Source: Streptomyces sp. NBC_00557
GTDB taxonomy: Bacteria; Actinomycetota; Actinomycetes; Streptomycetales; Streptomycetaceae
NCBI RefSeq assembly: GCF_036345995.1
Contig: NZ_CP107796.1
Location: 1,240,001-1,304,000, forward strand
Reading direction: 5' to 3'
Length of the DNA stretch: 64,000 nucleotides
The stretch's first letter is position 1. The number at the start of each line of letters is the position of its first letter. Positions 8,625 through 16,358 of the stretch are shown here, one piece after another. The position numbers and the translations under genes are program-made. A model generated the notes under the pieces. It searched no databases. It saw only the letters and a list, made by a program, of their open reading frames with translations, and was not told the DNA's origin.

Positions 8625-9728
8625 TCAGCGTTCCAGCCGCGCCACCCTGCCCTGCTCGCCGGCCGCCCAGCAGCCGAAGTCGGGCGTGCAGTCCACGGTG
8701 TCGTAGGAGCCGGTGTCGATCGTGCGCCAGGTGCGGCCCGCGTCGGTGGTGAGGTCGGTGCCGGTCGGGCCGACGGCGAGCGCGGCGGTGCGGCTGTGCG
8801 GGAGCCAGGCGGCTCCGGAGCGGTAGGCGGGCGGGGGCGTGGCGGCCGGGGTCCAGGTGCGGCCGCCGTCGGCGGTGACGGCGGCGGCCTGCGGCGAGGG
8901 CTGGTCGGGGCGGTAGTCGCCGCCGACGGCGAGGCCGTGGTCGCGGTCGCGGAAGGCGAGCGCGAAGACGCCCTTGGCGGGATCGCCGGCGGGCAGCGGT
9001 GTACCTGCGGCCGTCCAGGTCAGCCCGCGGTCGGCGGAGTGCAGCACGCGCGCGTGGGCGCCGCCGCCGGTGGCCAGCCACACGTCCTCGGGGCCGGAGG
9101 TGACCAGGCACTGTCCACTGGCGGCGAAGCCCGCCTCGCCGTCCAGGGCGGGCGGCATCCCGGCCGAGGGCAGCACCCGCCAGGAGCGGCCGCCGTCGCT
9201 GGTGGACAGGATGCGGAACCGTCCGTCCACGGGGTCGCTCATCGCCAGGCCGTGCCGGCGGTCGAAGAAGGCCATGCAGTCGTAGAACGCGGCGGGGTCG
9301 GTGTTGCGGAAGGACTCCGTCCAGGTCGCACCGCCGTCCTGGGTGCGGTACACGCGGGACGCCTCGCCCTCGCCGATGGCCAGCACCACGGCGTGCCACG
9401 CGTCGAACGCCTCGACGTCCCGGAACTGCACGTCCTGCGCGCCGGGCGGGGAGACGTTCCGCCAGCTCGCTCCGCCGTCCGTGGTGCGCAGCACCGTGCC
9501 GCCGGTGCCGGCCACCCAGGCGGTGCGCCGGTCGACGGCCGCGAGCCCCCGGAAGCGGACCTGCGGGGTGCCGGGGTCCTTCGGCGCCCAGTGCACACTC
9601 CCCTGCCCGAGCGGCGCGGCCTCGGCCGCCGGCACGGTCAGCGCGGCGAGCGCCGCCCCGCACGCCACCCCTGCCGCCACCAGTCTGCTCGTGCGTCCTG
9701 TGCGTCGTGTGCTCCCCATCCGCCTCAT
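8625..9728 (-). CDS. Secreted BNR/YCF48-like beta-propeller protein
   Basis: This 367-residue protein carries an N-terminal signal (TSRLVAAGVACGAALAALTVPAAEA) and repeated blades with Asp-box-like motifs such as TTDGGASWRNV, TQDGGATWTESF, TSDGGRSWRVL, SADRGLTWTAAG and TTDAGRTWRTID. These resemble sialidase/oxidoreductase propellers and the photosystem factor YCF48. The catalytic residues of sialidases are not evident, so a binding or scaffold role outside the cell is more likely. An ATG nine bases downstream (9719, MGSTRRT) is an equally possible start. Confidence 0.78.
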   Translation of the reverse strand: MRRMGSTRRTGRTSRLVAAGVACGAALAALTVPAAEAAPLGQGSVHWAPKDPGTPQVRFRGLAAVDRRTAWVAGTGGTVLRTTDGGASWRNVSPPGAQDVQFRDVEAFDAWHAVVLAIGEGEASRVYRTQDGGATWTESFRNTDPAAFYDCMAFFDRRHGLAMSDPVDGRFRILSTSDGGRSWRVLPSAGMPPALDGEAGFAASGQCLVTSGPEDVWLATGGGAHARVLHSADRGLTWTAAGTPLPAGDPAKGVFALAFRDRDHGLAVGGDYRPDQPSPQAAAVTADGGRTWTPAATPPPAYRSGAAWLPHSRTAALAVGPTGTDLTTDAGRTWRTIDTGSYDTVDCTPDFGCWAAGEQGRVARLER

Positions 9729-9935
9729 GGCGGGCGAAGCTAGCCCACCGGGAGGGTGCCGTCCAGAGGCCGACTGCCCGTCGCACGGGCGAGAACGACC
9801 CGCGCCCCGAGGGCATGAACGCGGTGACCGAGGTCACTCGTGATGCGTGTGCACGGATCGGCCGGATCCGTCGTCTCTTCCACTGCCGGGTGGCGCACAC
9901 CCGGGCGAGTCCAGCCGTCACGAGGGAGCAGGGCG

Positions 9936-10352
9936 TTGTCCACCGTCATCGAGCAGCCCGTAGAGGCGCGGCTCGTCGCCGCCGCACCGCGCATGCCGAG
10001 CATTCCCGCCACGCTGCGCTACGACCGGAGCGATCCGTTCGCCGTCGTCATGACCTTCCCGGCCCCGGCCACCCTCGAAGGAGTCGAGGTGCGCTGGACC
10101 TTCTCCCGCGAACTGCTCACGGCCGGGCTGCACGGACCCGAGGGACACGGGGACGTGCGGGTGCGGCCGTACGGCTACGACCGCACGGTGCTGGAGTTCC
10201 ACGCACCCGAGGGCACCGCGATCGTGCACGTGCGTTCCGGTGAGATCCGGCGCTTCCTGGAGGCCTGCAGCGCACTCGTGCCCGTCGGTCTGGAGCACCT
10301 CCAGCTGGACCTGGACCACGACCTGGCCGAACTGATGCGCGACGCCTGCTGA
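9936..10352 (+). CDS. ssgD: SsgA-like sporulation/cell-division protein, probably SsgD
   Basis: This 138-residue SALP-family protein begins LSTVIEQPVEARLVAAAPRMPS and contains the family core PFAVVMTFPAPATLEGVEVRWTFSRELL and VRVRPYGYDRTVLEFHAPEG. These actinomycete-specific proteins guide septum-site selection, peptidoglycan remodelling and spore wall formation. The start is a TTG at 9936 preceded by GAGGGAGCAGGG. The frame extends upstream to 9840 without a better site. The assignment to ssgD rests on remembered gene order (next to an ABC-F gene, as SCO6722/SCO6720) and is less sure than the family call. Confidence 0.8.
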   Translation: MSTVIEQPVEARLVAAAPRMPSIPATLRYDRSDPFAVVMTFPAPATLEGVEVRWTFSRELLTAGLHGPEGHGDVRVRPYGYDRTVLEFHAPEGTAIVHVRSGEIRRFLEACSALVPVGLEHLQLDLDHDLAELMRDAC

Positions 10353-10464
10353 GCCCGGCACGCGCGTGCGGCCGATCACGCGACCACGCGCGCGGGGCCG
10401 TGCCGTGCCGTGCAGGGTGGCGGCCGGGCGGACCATCCGCCGTTCGAGGCCGCTTTTTAATGCG

Positions 10465-10493
10465 TTGACAGCCCTCCGGCGCCCTTCTAACGT
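10465..10493 (+). promoter_or_regulatory. Strong HrdB-type promoter for the ABC-F gene, WblC/WhiB7-like upstream element
   Basis: TTGACA (10465-10470) and TAACGT (10488-10493) are separated by exactly 17 bp. The run TTTTTAAT lies at 10455-10462, just upstream of the -35 box. An A/T-rich block in that position is the known hallmark of WhiB7/WblC-activated promoters, which often drive ribosome-protection ABC-F genes. The promoter is more than 220 bp from the start codon, implying a long leader. Confidence 0.65.
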
Positions 10494-10530
10494 CTTGCTC
10501 GGTCCTGTTGCCGTCGATTGGAGAAGGACG

Positions 10531-10542
10531 TTGCTCGTCTGA
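10531..10542 (+). CDS. Putative three-codon upstream ORF (M-L-V) in the ABC-F leader
   Basis: TTG-CTC-GTC-TGA follows GGAGAAGGA (10520-10528), with 7 nt between GGAG and the TTG. It starts about 38 nt after the -10 box, where leader peptides of ribosome-mediated attenuators usually lie. It is far too short to recognise by homology. The evidence is the strong ribosome binding site and the position in a structured leader. Confidence 0.45.
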   Translation: MLV

Positions 10543-10560
10543 GGTCCCGAGACATCGCGT

Positions 10561-10717
10561 CGCACCGTTCGGGTGCGTGCGCGGCGTTGCGACCTCGGCG
10601 TCCGAGCCGTCCTTGGCACAGGCCTTTTTTCATGGCCTCTTCGCCTCATGGCCCTTCGGTTTCCGCCTCGCGGTGTCTCGACATGCGCCCACCGACCGCA
10701 CGAACCGCCTGCGAGGC
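10561..10717 (+). promoter_or_regulatory. Stem-loops in the ABC-F leader (candidate attenuator)
   Basis: Visible elements in order are: CGCACC/GGTGCG hairpin (10561-10577); CTCGG/CCGAG hairpin (10594-10606); AGGCC (10620-10624) next to a T6 run (10625-10630), which can pair with GGCCT (10634-10638); and GCCTCGC (10665-10671), which can pair with GCGAGGC (10711-10717) just before the ATG at 10722. The last pairing would bury the ribosome binding region. Alternative pairing driven by a stalled ribosome on the uORF is inferred, not shown. Confidence 0.45.
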
Positions 10718-10721
10718 CCTC

Positions 10722-12359
10722 ATGTCAGCTTCCCTCACCGCCACGTCCCTGTCCTTCGCCTGGCCCGACGGCACCGCCGTCTTCGACGGCCTCGACATCG
10801 CCTTCGGCCCCGGCCGCACGGGCCTCGTCGGCAGCAACGGCTCGGGGAAGTCGACCCTGTTGAAGCTGCTGGCCGGGGAACTCACCCCGGCCGACGGCAT
10901 CGTCAAGGTCTCCGGAGAGATCGGATACCTGCCGCAGAACGTCACCCTTGACACCGCGCTCCGCGTCGACGAGGCCCTCGGCATCGCCGGCCGGCGGGCC
11001 GCACTGCACGCCATCGAGGCGGGCGACGCCGCCGAGGAGCACTTCGAGACGCTGGGCGACGACTGGGACGTCGAGGAGCGCGCCCTCGTCACCCTCGGCG
11101 AGCTGGGCCTCGGCCACATCGGCCTGGACCGCACCGTCGGCGAGGTCTCCGGAGGCGAGTCCGTGCTGCTGCGGCTGGCGGCGCTGCTGCTGCGCCGCTC
11201 CGACGTGCTGCTGCTGGACGAACCCACCAACAACCTCGACCTGTACGCGCGCCGCCGGCTGTACCAGGCCGTCGCCGCATGGCCGGGCGTGCTGGTCGTC
11301 GTCAGCCACGACCGGGAACTGCTCGAGCTGGTGGACCAGATCGCGGAGCTGCACTCCGGGGAGGTCACCTGGTACGGCGGCACCTTCTCGGCGTACCAGG
11401 AGGCCCTCGCCGTGGAGCAGGAGGCCGCCGAGCGGATGCTGCGCGTGGCCGAGGCCGATGTGCGCAAGCAGAAGCGCGAACTGGCCGACGCGCAGGTGAA
11501 ACTGGCCCGCCGCAAGCGGTACGGGCAGAAGATGTGGGACACCAAGCGCGAACCGAAGATCGTCATGGGCGCCCGCAAACGCGCCGCCCAGGAGTCCGCG
11601 GGCAAGCACCGCATCATGCACGAGGAGCGGCTCGCCGAGGCCAGGGAGCGCCTGGACGAGGCGGTGGAGGCGGTGCGGGACGACGACGAGATCCGCGTCG
11701 ACCTGCCGTACACGGCCGTACCGCCCGGCCGGCAGGTGCTCACCCTGGAGAACCTGGCCATGGCCTACGGCGCGCAGGTGCGGGGCATCCTCGAGCTGCG
11801 CGGCCCGGAGCGGATCGCGCTCGTCGGCCGCAACGGCGCCGGGAAGACGACGCTGCTGCGGACCGTCGCCGGGGAACTGGCGCCGGTGTCCGGCGAGGCA
11901 CGCGCGCACGTGCCGCTGCGTTTCCTGCCCCAGCGGCTGGACGTGCTGGACGACGACCTGACGGTCGCCGAGAACGTGGCCCGGTTCGCACCGGACGCCA
12001 CCAACAACAGGGTCCGGGCGCGCCTCGCCCGCTTCCTGTTCCGGGGCGCGCGGGCCGACCAGAAGGCGGCCACGCTGTCGGGGGGCGAGCGGTTCCGGGC
12101 GGCCCTGGCCGCGCTGCTGCTCGCCGAGCCGGCGCCCCAGCTGCTGCTGCTCGACGAGCCGACCAACAACCTCGACATGGCCAGCGTGCGACAGCTGACC
12201 TCGGCCCTGGAGTCGTACGAGGGCGCGCTGATGGCGGCCAGCCACGATCTGCCGTTCCTCGAGTCGGTCGGCGTCACCCGCTGGCTGCTGATGGAGAAGG
12301 GGGAACTGACGGAAATCACGCCGGACGACGTCGCGCATCTCAGGAGGGCCACAGCCTGA
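10722..12359 (+). CDS. ABC-F family ATPase (ribosome-associated, possible antibiotic-resistance or translation factor)
   Basis: This 545-residue protein has two nucleotide-binding domains and no membrane domain. Domain 1 has Walker A GSNGSGKST (about residues 38-46), signature VSGGES and Walker B VLLLDEPTNNLDL. A basic coiled-coil linker rich in Lys/Arg/Glu spans about 230-320. Domain 2 has Walker A GRNGAGKTT, signature LSGGERFRAAL and LLLLDEPTNNLDM. ABC-F proteins act at the ribosomal E site. The long leader and WblC-like promoter suggest antibiotic-inducible expression. The ATG at 10722 fits the conserved start (SLTATSLSFAWPDG); the open frame upstream is leader. Confidence 0.88.
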   Translation: MSASLTATSLSFAWPDGTAVFDGLDIAFGPGRTGLVGSNGSGKSTLLKLLAGELTPADGIVKVSGEIGYLPQNVTLDTALRVDEALGIAGRRAALHAIEAGDAAEEHFETLGDDWDVEERALVTLGELGLGHIGLDRTVGEVSGGESVLLRLAALLLRRSDVLLLDEPTNNLDLYARRRLYQAVAAWPGVLVVVSHDRELLELVDQIAELHSGEVTWYGGTFSAYQEALAVEQEAAERMLRVAEADVRKQKRELADAQVKLARRKRYGQKMWDTKREPKIVMGARKRAAQESAGKHRIMHEERLAEARERLDEAVEAVRDDDEIRVDLPYTAVPPGRQVLTLENLAMAYGAQVRGILELRGPERIALVGRNGAGKTTLLRTVAGELAPVSGEARAHVPLRFLPQRLDVLDDDLTVAENVARFAPDATNNRVRARLARFLFRGARADQKAATLSGGERFRAALAALLLAEPAPQLLLLDEPTNNLDMASVRQLTSALESYEGALMAASHDLPFLESVGVTRWLLMEKGELTEITPDDVAHLRRATA

Positions 12360-12458
12360 CAACGAGGGTTTTGTCCAGGCCACCGGGGCCTGCATGATGG
12401 CGGATCGGTGCCGCGTACACCGGCACCACCACCGCACCACCGATTCGAAAGGCCCCTC

Positions 12459-13235
12459 GTGCCCAGCAAGAAGGCCCTCGTCCGCCGCCCCAGCCCGCGC
12501 CTCGCCGAAGGCCTGGTGACGCACATCGAGCGGGAGAAGGTCGATGTCGGGCTCGCCGTCGAGCAGTGGGAGGCCTACGTCGAGGCCCTGCGCACACACG
12601 GCTGGGAGACGATCGAGGTCGACCCCGAGGACGACTGCCCGGACTCGGTGTTCGTCGAGGACACCGTCGTCATGTACAAGAACGTGGCGTTGATCACCCG
12701 GCCGGGCGCGGAGTCCCGGCGCATGGAGACCGTCGGCGTGGAGGAGGCGGTGGCGCGCCTCGGCTGCTCGGTGAACTGGATCTGGGAGCCGGGCACGCTG
12801 GACGGCGGTGACGTGCTGAAGGTCGGCGACACCGTGTACGTCGGCCGTGGCGGGCGTACCAACGCGGCCGGGGTGCAGCAGTTGCGGGCCGCGTTCGAGC
12901 CGTTGGGCGCGCGCGTGGTGGCCGTGCCGGTGAGCAAGGTGCTGCACCTGAAGTCGGCGGTGACCGCGCTGCCCGACGGCACGGTGATCGGGCACATCCC
13001 GAAGGTGGACCGCCCTTCGCTGTTCCCCGGCTTCCTGTCGGTGCCGGAGGAGTCCGGCGCGCACGTGGTGCTGCTCGGCGGGCACAAGCTGCTGATGGCG
13101 GCGAGCGCCCCGAAGACCGCGGAGCTGCTGACCGATCTCGGGCACGAGGTGGTCACCGTGGACATCAGCGAGTTCGAGAAGCTCGAGGGCTGTGTGACGT
13201 GTCTCTCGGTGCGGCTGCGGGAGTTGTACGCCTGA
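12459..13235 (+). CDS. ddaH: N(G),N(G)-dimethylarginine dimethylaminohydrolase
   Basis: This 258-residue protein of the amidinotransferase superfamily hydrolyses methylated arginines to citrulline and methylamines. Motifs include DDCPDSVFVEDTVV (substrate-binding acid loop), EPGTLDGGDVLKVG, the histidine of KVLHLKSAVT, and the C-terminal nucleophile region EGCVTCLSVR (likely C248). The GTG at 12459 follows a gap of 99 bp from the ABC-F gene and starts VPSKKALVRRPSP, as expected for the family. Confidence 0.88.
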   Translation: MPSKKALVRRPSPRLAEGLVTHIEREKVDVGLAVEQWEAYVEALRTHGWETIEVDPEDDCPDSVFVEDTVVMYKNVALITRPGAESRRMETVGVEEAVARLGCSVNWIWEPGTLDGGDVLKVGDTVYVGRGGRTNAAGVQQLRAAFEPLGARVVAVPVSKVLHLKSAVTALPDGTVIGHIPKVDRPSLFPGFLSVPEESGAHVVLLGGHKLLMAASAPKTAELLTDLGHEVVTVDISEFEKLEGCVTCLSVRLRELYA

Positions 13236-13381
13236 CAGTCGCCCTCCCTCTGTGTGACGGCCCGGGTCCGCAGGTCCCGGGGCCGTCGGAGCGTACGGGG
13301 CGTGCGACGACGGTGCGGGGACGGGCGGCGGGTCGGGGCGGATACGGCCGCACTGATCAGCAATCTTTACAGCGCCCTTAA

Positions 13382-13427
13382 CCTACGGCTTCGTAACCTA
13401 CGGTTTCGTAGCCTACGATCACGTAGG
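13382..13427. promoter_or_regulatory. Array of three overlapping dyad operators before the desaturase gene
   Basis: CCTACG half-sites recur every 15 bp at 13382, 13397 and 13412, each followed after 4 nt by a CGTAGG-like half-site. Operator 1 ends CGTAAC, operator 2 ends CGTAGC and operator 3 is the perfect pair CCTACG-ATCA-CGTAGG. Adjacent dyads share one base. The spacing and symmetry suit a dimeric TetR-type repressor binding side by side. The desaturase start is 59 bp downstream. Confidence 0.7.
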
Positions 13428-13485
13428 TTTCCGGCACCGCTCGCCGGCCCATCCCCCCGTTGTTCGGCGTCCCCCTGGAGTTCTC

Positions 13486-14460
13486 GTGACGATCACTTCC
13501 CCTCACCTCGGCAGCCCGTCCGCATGGACCGACGCACGGCTGCTGTTCGCGCTGGAGGAAGTGGTCGAGAAGGAGCTGAACCGGCATCTGACGGTCGCCA
13601 AGGACTGGATGCCGCACGAGTACGTGCCCTGGAGCGACGGCCGCAACTTCCCCGGCCTGTTCGAGGACGGCGAGGCCTGGGACAAGGAGCAGTCCAAGGT
13701 GACCGAGATCGGGCGTATCGCCCTCGTGGTCAACCTGCTCACCGAGGACAACCTGCCGAGCTACCACCACGAGATCGCCTCGCTCTTCGGCCGCGACGGC
13801 GCGTGGGGCACCTGGGTGCACCGCTGGACGGCCGAGGAGGGCAGGCACGGCATCGTCATGCGCGACTATCTGCTCACCTCGCGCGCGGTGGACCCGGACA
13901 AGCTCGAGCGTTTCCGTATGGCGCACATGAGCGAGGGCTTCGAGTCCGACAACCGGCACTCGATGCTGCACTCGATCGCCTACGTCGCCTTCCAGGAACT
14001 GGCCACCCGGATCTCGCACCGCAACACCGGGCACCAGTCGGGAGACCCGGTCTGCGACCGCATGCTGGCCCGCATCGCGACCGACGAGAACCTGCACATG
14101 GTCTTCTACCGGAACCTGCTGAAGTCCGCGTTCGAACTGGCCCCCGACCTGACCATGCAGGCGGTCCGGGACGTCGTGGTGAACTTCCGCATGCCCGGCC
14201 ACGGCATCCCCGGCTTCGAGCGGGCCGCCGCGCAGATGGCCATCGGCGAGGTCTACAACCTGCGCATCCACCACGACGACGTGCTGCAGCCCGTGCTGCG
14301 CTTCCTGAAGGTCATGGAGATCGACGGCCTCGGCCCCGAGGGACGCCAGGCACAGGAGGAACTCGGCCTGTTCATGGGGGGCCTGGACGCGGAGGCCGCC
14401 AAGTTCGACGAGAGGCTGGCCGCCCGCAAGGCCCGGATGGCGAGCCGCGCGGCACTCTGA
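13486..14460 (+). CDS. Acyl-ACP desaturase (DesA family)
   Basis: This 324-residue soluble di-iron desaturase inserts a double bond into acyl-ACP. The two iron-binding segments are visible as TAEEGRHG (ExxH) and ATDENLHM (ExxH), with the partner glutamates in LLTEDNLPSYH and further upstream helices. Length and motifs match mycobacterial DesA1/DesA2 and the Streptomyces homologues. The GTG at 13486 is preceded by CTGGAG. An overlapping array of dyads immediately upstream indicates tight lipid-responsive control (inference). Confidence 0.88.
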   Translation: MTITSPHLGSPSAWTDARLLFALEEVVEKELNRHLTVAKDWMPHEYVPWSDGRNFPGLFEDGEAWDKEQSKVTEIGRIALVVNLLTEDNLPSYHHEIASLFGRDGAWGTWVHRWTAEEGRHGIVMRDYLLTSRAVDPDKLERFRMAHMSEGFESDNRHSMLHSIAYVAFQELATRISHRNTGHQSGDPVCDRMLARIATDENLHMVFYRNLLKSAFELAPDLTMQAVRDVVVNFRMPGHGIPGFERAAAQMAIGEVYNLRIHHDDVLQPVLRFLKVMEIDGLGPEGRQAQEELGLFMGGLDAEAAKFDERLAARKARMASRAAL

Positions 14461-14976
14461 CCCGCGACTGCGGCACCGGCCCCGGCCCGTGGGCCTCTCC
14501 GCGGGCGCTCTCGGCGGGCGCTCTCCGCGGGCGCTCTCGGCGGGCGCTCTCGGCGGGCGCTGAACACCAGGTGCCGTGGCCGGCGGCCGGCGGCCGGCTG
14601 CCCGGTGAGCAGCGGTGCCCTCGGCGGGCGGCCGGGCCGCGCCGGCATCGCCGTCTCCTCCGGCGCGGGGCGGAGGTTTCCCTCGGCGCGGGGCGGAGGT
14701 TCGCCTCGGCTCAGCGCTCGGCGGCCGCTTCAGCCCGGCATCTGCTTCGACACGGCGTCACGTCCTGGCTTCGGCTCGGTATCTGCTCCGACTCGGCGTC
14801 AGCGTCCGCTTCGGCTCGGTGTCGCAGTCCCGTTCAGCCCGGCGCCTGATTCGACTCGGCGGCGGCGTGTTTCAGCTCGGCGTCCGCTCCGACTCGGCGT
14901 CGGCGTGCGGCTTCGGCCCAGCGTCGCAGTCCCGTTCAGCCCGGCGCCTGGTGCGACTCGGCGGTGGCGGCGTGAT
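14461..14976. other. Non-coding gap rich in short repeats
   Basis: I see no credible gene here. The interval contains a 13-bp tandem array, then about 300 bp of imperfect TCGGC-type repeats, including a segment duplicated at 102-bp spacing. It lies between the ends of the convergent desaturase and WhiB-like genes. Confidence 0.6.
14495..14559. repeat. Five tandem copies of a 13-bp unit
   Basis: The unit CTCTC(C/G)GCGGGCG repeats without gaps at 14495, 14508, 14521, 14534 and 14547, varying only at one base. It begins 34 bp after the desaturase stop. Confidence 0.85.
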
Positions 14977-14985
14977 TCAGCGGGA
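14821..14985. repeat. Segment duplicated at 102-bp spacing within a degenerate repeat field
   Basis: The stretch starting GTCGCAGTCCCGTTCAGCCC at 14821 recurs at 14923, and similarity continues through CGACTCGGCGG-like sequence in both. Flanking DNA from about 14690 is full of related CTCGGCGTC/CTTCGGCTCGG words. This suggests a decaying minisatellite. Confidence 0.7.
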
Positions 14986-15222
14986 CGTGCGGCGCAGGGC
15001 GAGGCGCTCCTTCTCGGACAGGCCGCCCCAGACGCCGAACCGCTCGTCGTTCGCCAGCGCGTAGTCCAGACAGGCCGGACGCAGCTCGCACATGGCGCAG
15101 ATGCGCTTCGCCTCGCGCACCGAGCTGCCGGGCTCGGGGAAGAAGAAGTCCGGCCCGGTCTGCGCGCACAGGGCCTGCGCCTGCCAGGTCTCGTCGGCCG
15201 GGGTGATCGCTTCGAAGTGCAT
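14977..15222 (-). CDS. WhiB-like (Wbl) iron-sulfur regulatory protein
   Basis: This 81-residue protein has the four cluster-ligating cysteines C19, C42, C45 and C51 in the CxxC arrangement of the family, then GVWGGLSEKER, the turn that contacts sigma factor, and a basic tail (RLALRRTSR). Wbl proteins carry a [4Fe-4S] cluster and tune transcription in development, redox or antibiotic responses. The ATG at 15222 (MHFEAITPADETW) is the normal Wbl start; the longer upstream frame is arginine/proline-rich shadow. Which Wbl subgroup it belongs to cannot be fixed from sequence alone. Confidence 0.87.
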   Translation of the reverse strand: MHFEAITPADETWQAQALCAQTGPDFFFPEPGSSVREAKRICAMCELRPACLDYALANDERFGVWGGLSEKERLALRRTSR

Positions 15223-15494
15223 GGCCAGGATCGTGCCGTGCGGCGAAAAACGTTCGATCAACGCCAGGTCAACGCGGCCGGGCAGGGCCTCCGGCCGACC
15301 CGATGATGCTCCCGGGCACCGCACCGGCGCACGGCGGCGCGCGGGCCCGGGGCAAAAACCCGGCGAGCGCGGCCGGTCACCCACGGTGAGAGCGGGCCCG
15401 GCCCGGCGCGTCGCGGCGCTTCGCCAGCGATTGTCAGTGGGGGGTGCCAGACTCGGCAGTGCAGAGGACGGGACCCCTTTCGAGGAGGGCGAAG

Positions 15495-16286
15495 ATGCTC
15501 ACCACCCGTTTCGTCGACGGCGCTCCGAACTGGATCGACGTCGCCACTCCCGACATCGACGGCGCCGCCTCCTTCTACGGCGGTCTCTTCGGCTGGCAGC
15601 TCCAGTCGGCCGGGCCGGAAGCCGGAGGTTACGGCTTCTTCCAGCTGGGCGGCAGGACCGTCGCGGGCGGCATGCAGTCCGGCCCCGAACAGGGCCCGCC
15701 CTCCTGGACGGTGTACTTCCAGAGCGCGGACGCGCAGGCCACCGCCAAGGCGACCGAGCAGGCCCACGGCAGCGTGCTGGTCCAGCCGATGGACGTGATG
15801 GGCCAGGGACACATGGCCGTTCTGGCCGACCAGGCGCACGTGCCCTTCGGGATCTGGCAGCCGGGCCGGACCAAGGGCATCGACGTGGCGAGCGAGCCGG
15901 GCTCGCTGTGCTGGGTCGAGCTGTACACCCCGGACATCGCGGCGGCCGCCGCCTTCTACCACCAGGTGCTCGGCCTGGAGACCTCCGCCGCGCCCTTCCC
16001 CGGCGGGACGTACACCTGCGTCAATCCGTCCACGGGCGGGGAGGACGCGATGTTCGGCGGGATCGTGCCGCTGGCCGACGACCCCTCCGAGGCCGCGAGC
16101 GGCCCGTACTGGCTGCCGTACTTCGAGGTCGAGGACGCGGACTCGGTGGTGGAGCAGGCGCAGCAGCTCGGCGGGCAGGTGCGGATGCCGGCGACGACCA
16201 TGGAGGGCGTCGGCCGCATGGCCAAGCTGGCCGACCCGTACGGCGCCCGCTTCGCGGTCATCAAGAGCGAGTCCCAGCAGGGCTGA
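15495..16286 (+). CDS. Two-domain VOC (glyoxalase/dioxygenase-like) protein
   Basis: This 263-residue protein is made of two glyoxalase-fold modules. Module one begins NWIDVATPDIDGAASFYGGLFGW (residues about 10-32) and module two LCWVELYTPDIAAAAAFYHQVLG (about 137-159). Each ends with a KLADPYGARFAVIK- or VLADQAHVPFGIWQ-type strand. The fold binds a metal or small hydrophobic ligand; related Streptomyces proteins are called hydroxylases without proof. The ATG at 15495 follows GAGGAGGGCG. Confidence 0.82.
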   Translation: MLTTRFVDGAPNWIDVATPDIDGAASFYGGLFGWQLQSAGPEAGGYGFFQLGGRTVAGGMQSGPEQGPPSWTVYFQSADAQATAKATEQAHGSVLVQPMDVMGQGHMAVLADQAHVPFGIWQPGRTKGIDVASEPGSLCWVELYTPDIAAAAAFYHQVLGLETSAAPFPGGTYTCVNPSTGGEDAMFGGIVPLADDPSEAASGPYWLPYFEVEDADSVVEQAQQLGGQVRMPATTMEGVGRMAKLADPYGARFAVIKSESQQG

Positions 16287-16319
16287 GACGGCCGGCTCCG
16301 CCGGGTCCCGCCGCCTGGC

Positions 16320-16339
16320 GCACGCCCGTACCGGCGTGC
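16320..16339. terminator. Bidirectional hairpin between VOC and LacI genes
   Basis: GCACGCC (16320-16326) and GGCGTGC (16333-16339) form a perfect 7-bp stem around a 6-nt loop between two convergent genes. There is no T-run, as is common in Streptomyces. Confidence 0.55.
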
Positions 16340-16358
16340 TCGGTCCCCCGTCCGATGC

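Larger units (their letters stand above)
10353..10721. other. Long intergenic leader before the ABC-F gene
   Basis: This 369-bp gap holds a near-consensus promoter, a possible three-codon upstream reading frame and several stem-loops, each listed separately. The first part (10353-10440) is GC-rich with the direct repeat GCCGTGCCGTGCCGTGC and is otherwise unremarkable. Confidence 0.6.

Noticed and set aside
10518..10721. N-terminal extension of the ABC-F protein in the upstream open frame
   Set aside because: The extension has no homology-like features, lacks a ribosome site and overlaps the structured leader. The ATG at 10722 begins the conserved domain.
14605..15306. Plus-strand frame of 233 codons across the repeat-rich gap and wbl gene
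   Set aside because: It overlaps the WhiB-like gene, which has the four cysteines, and its composition is Arg/Ala/Ser-rich repeat translation.
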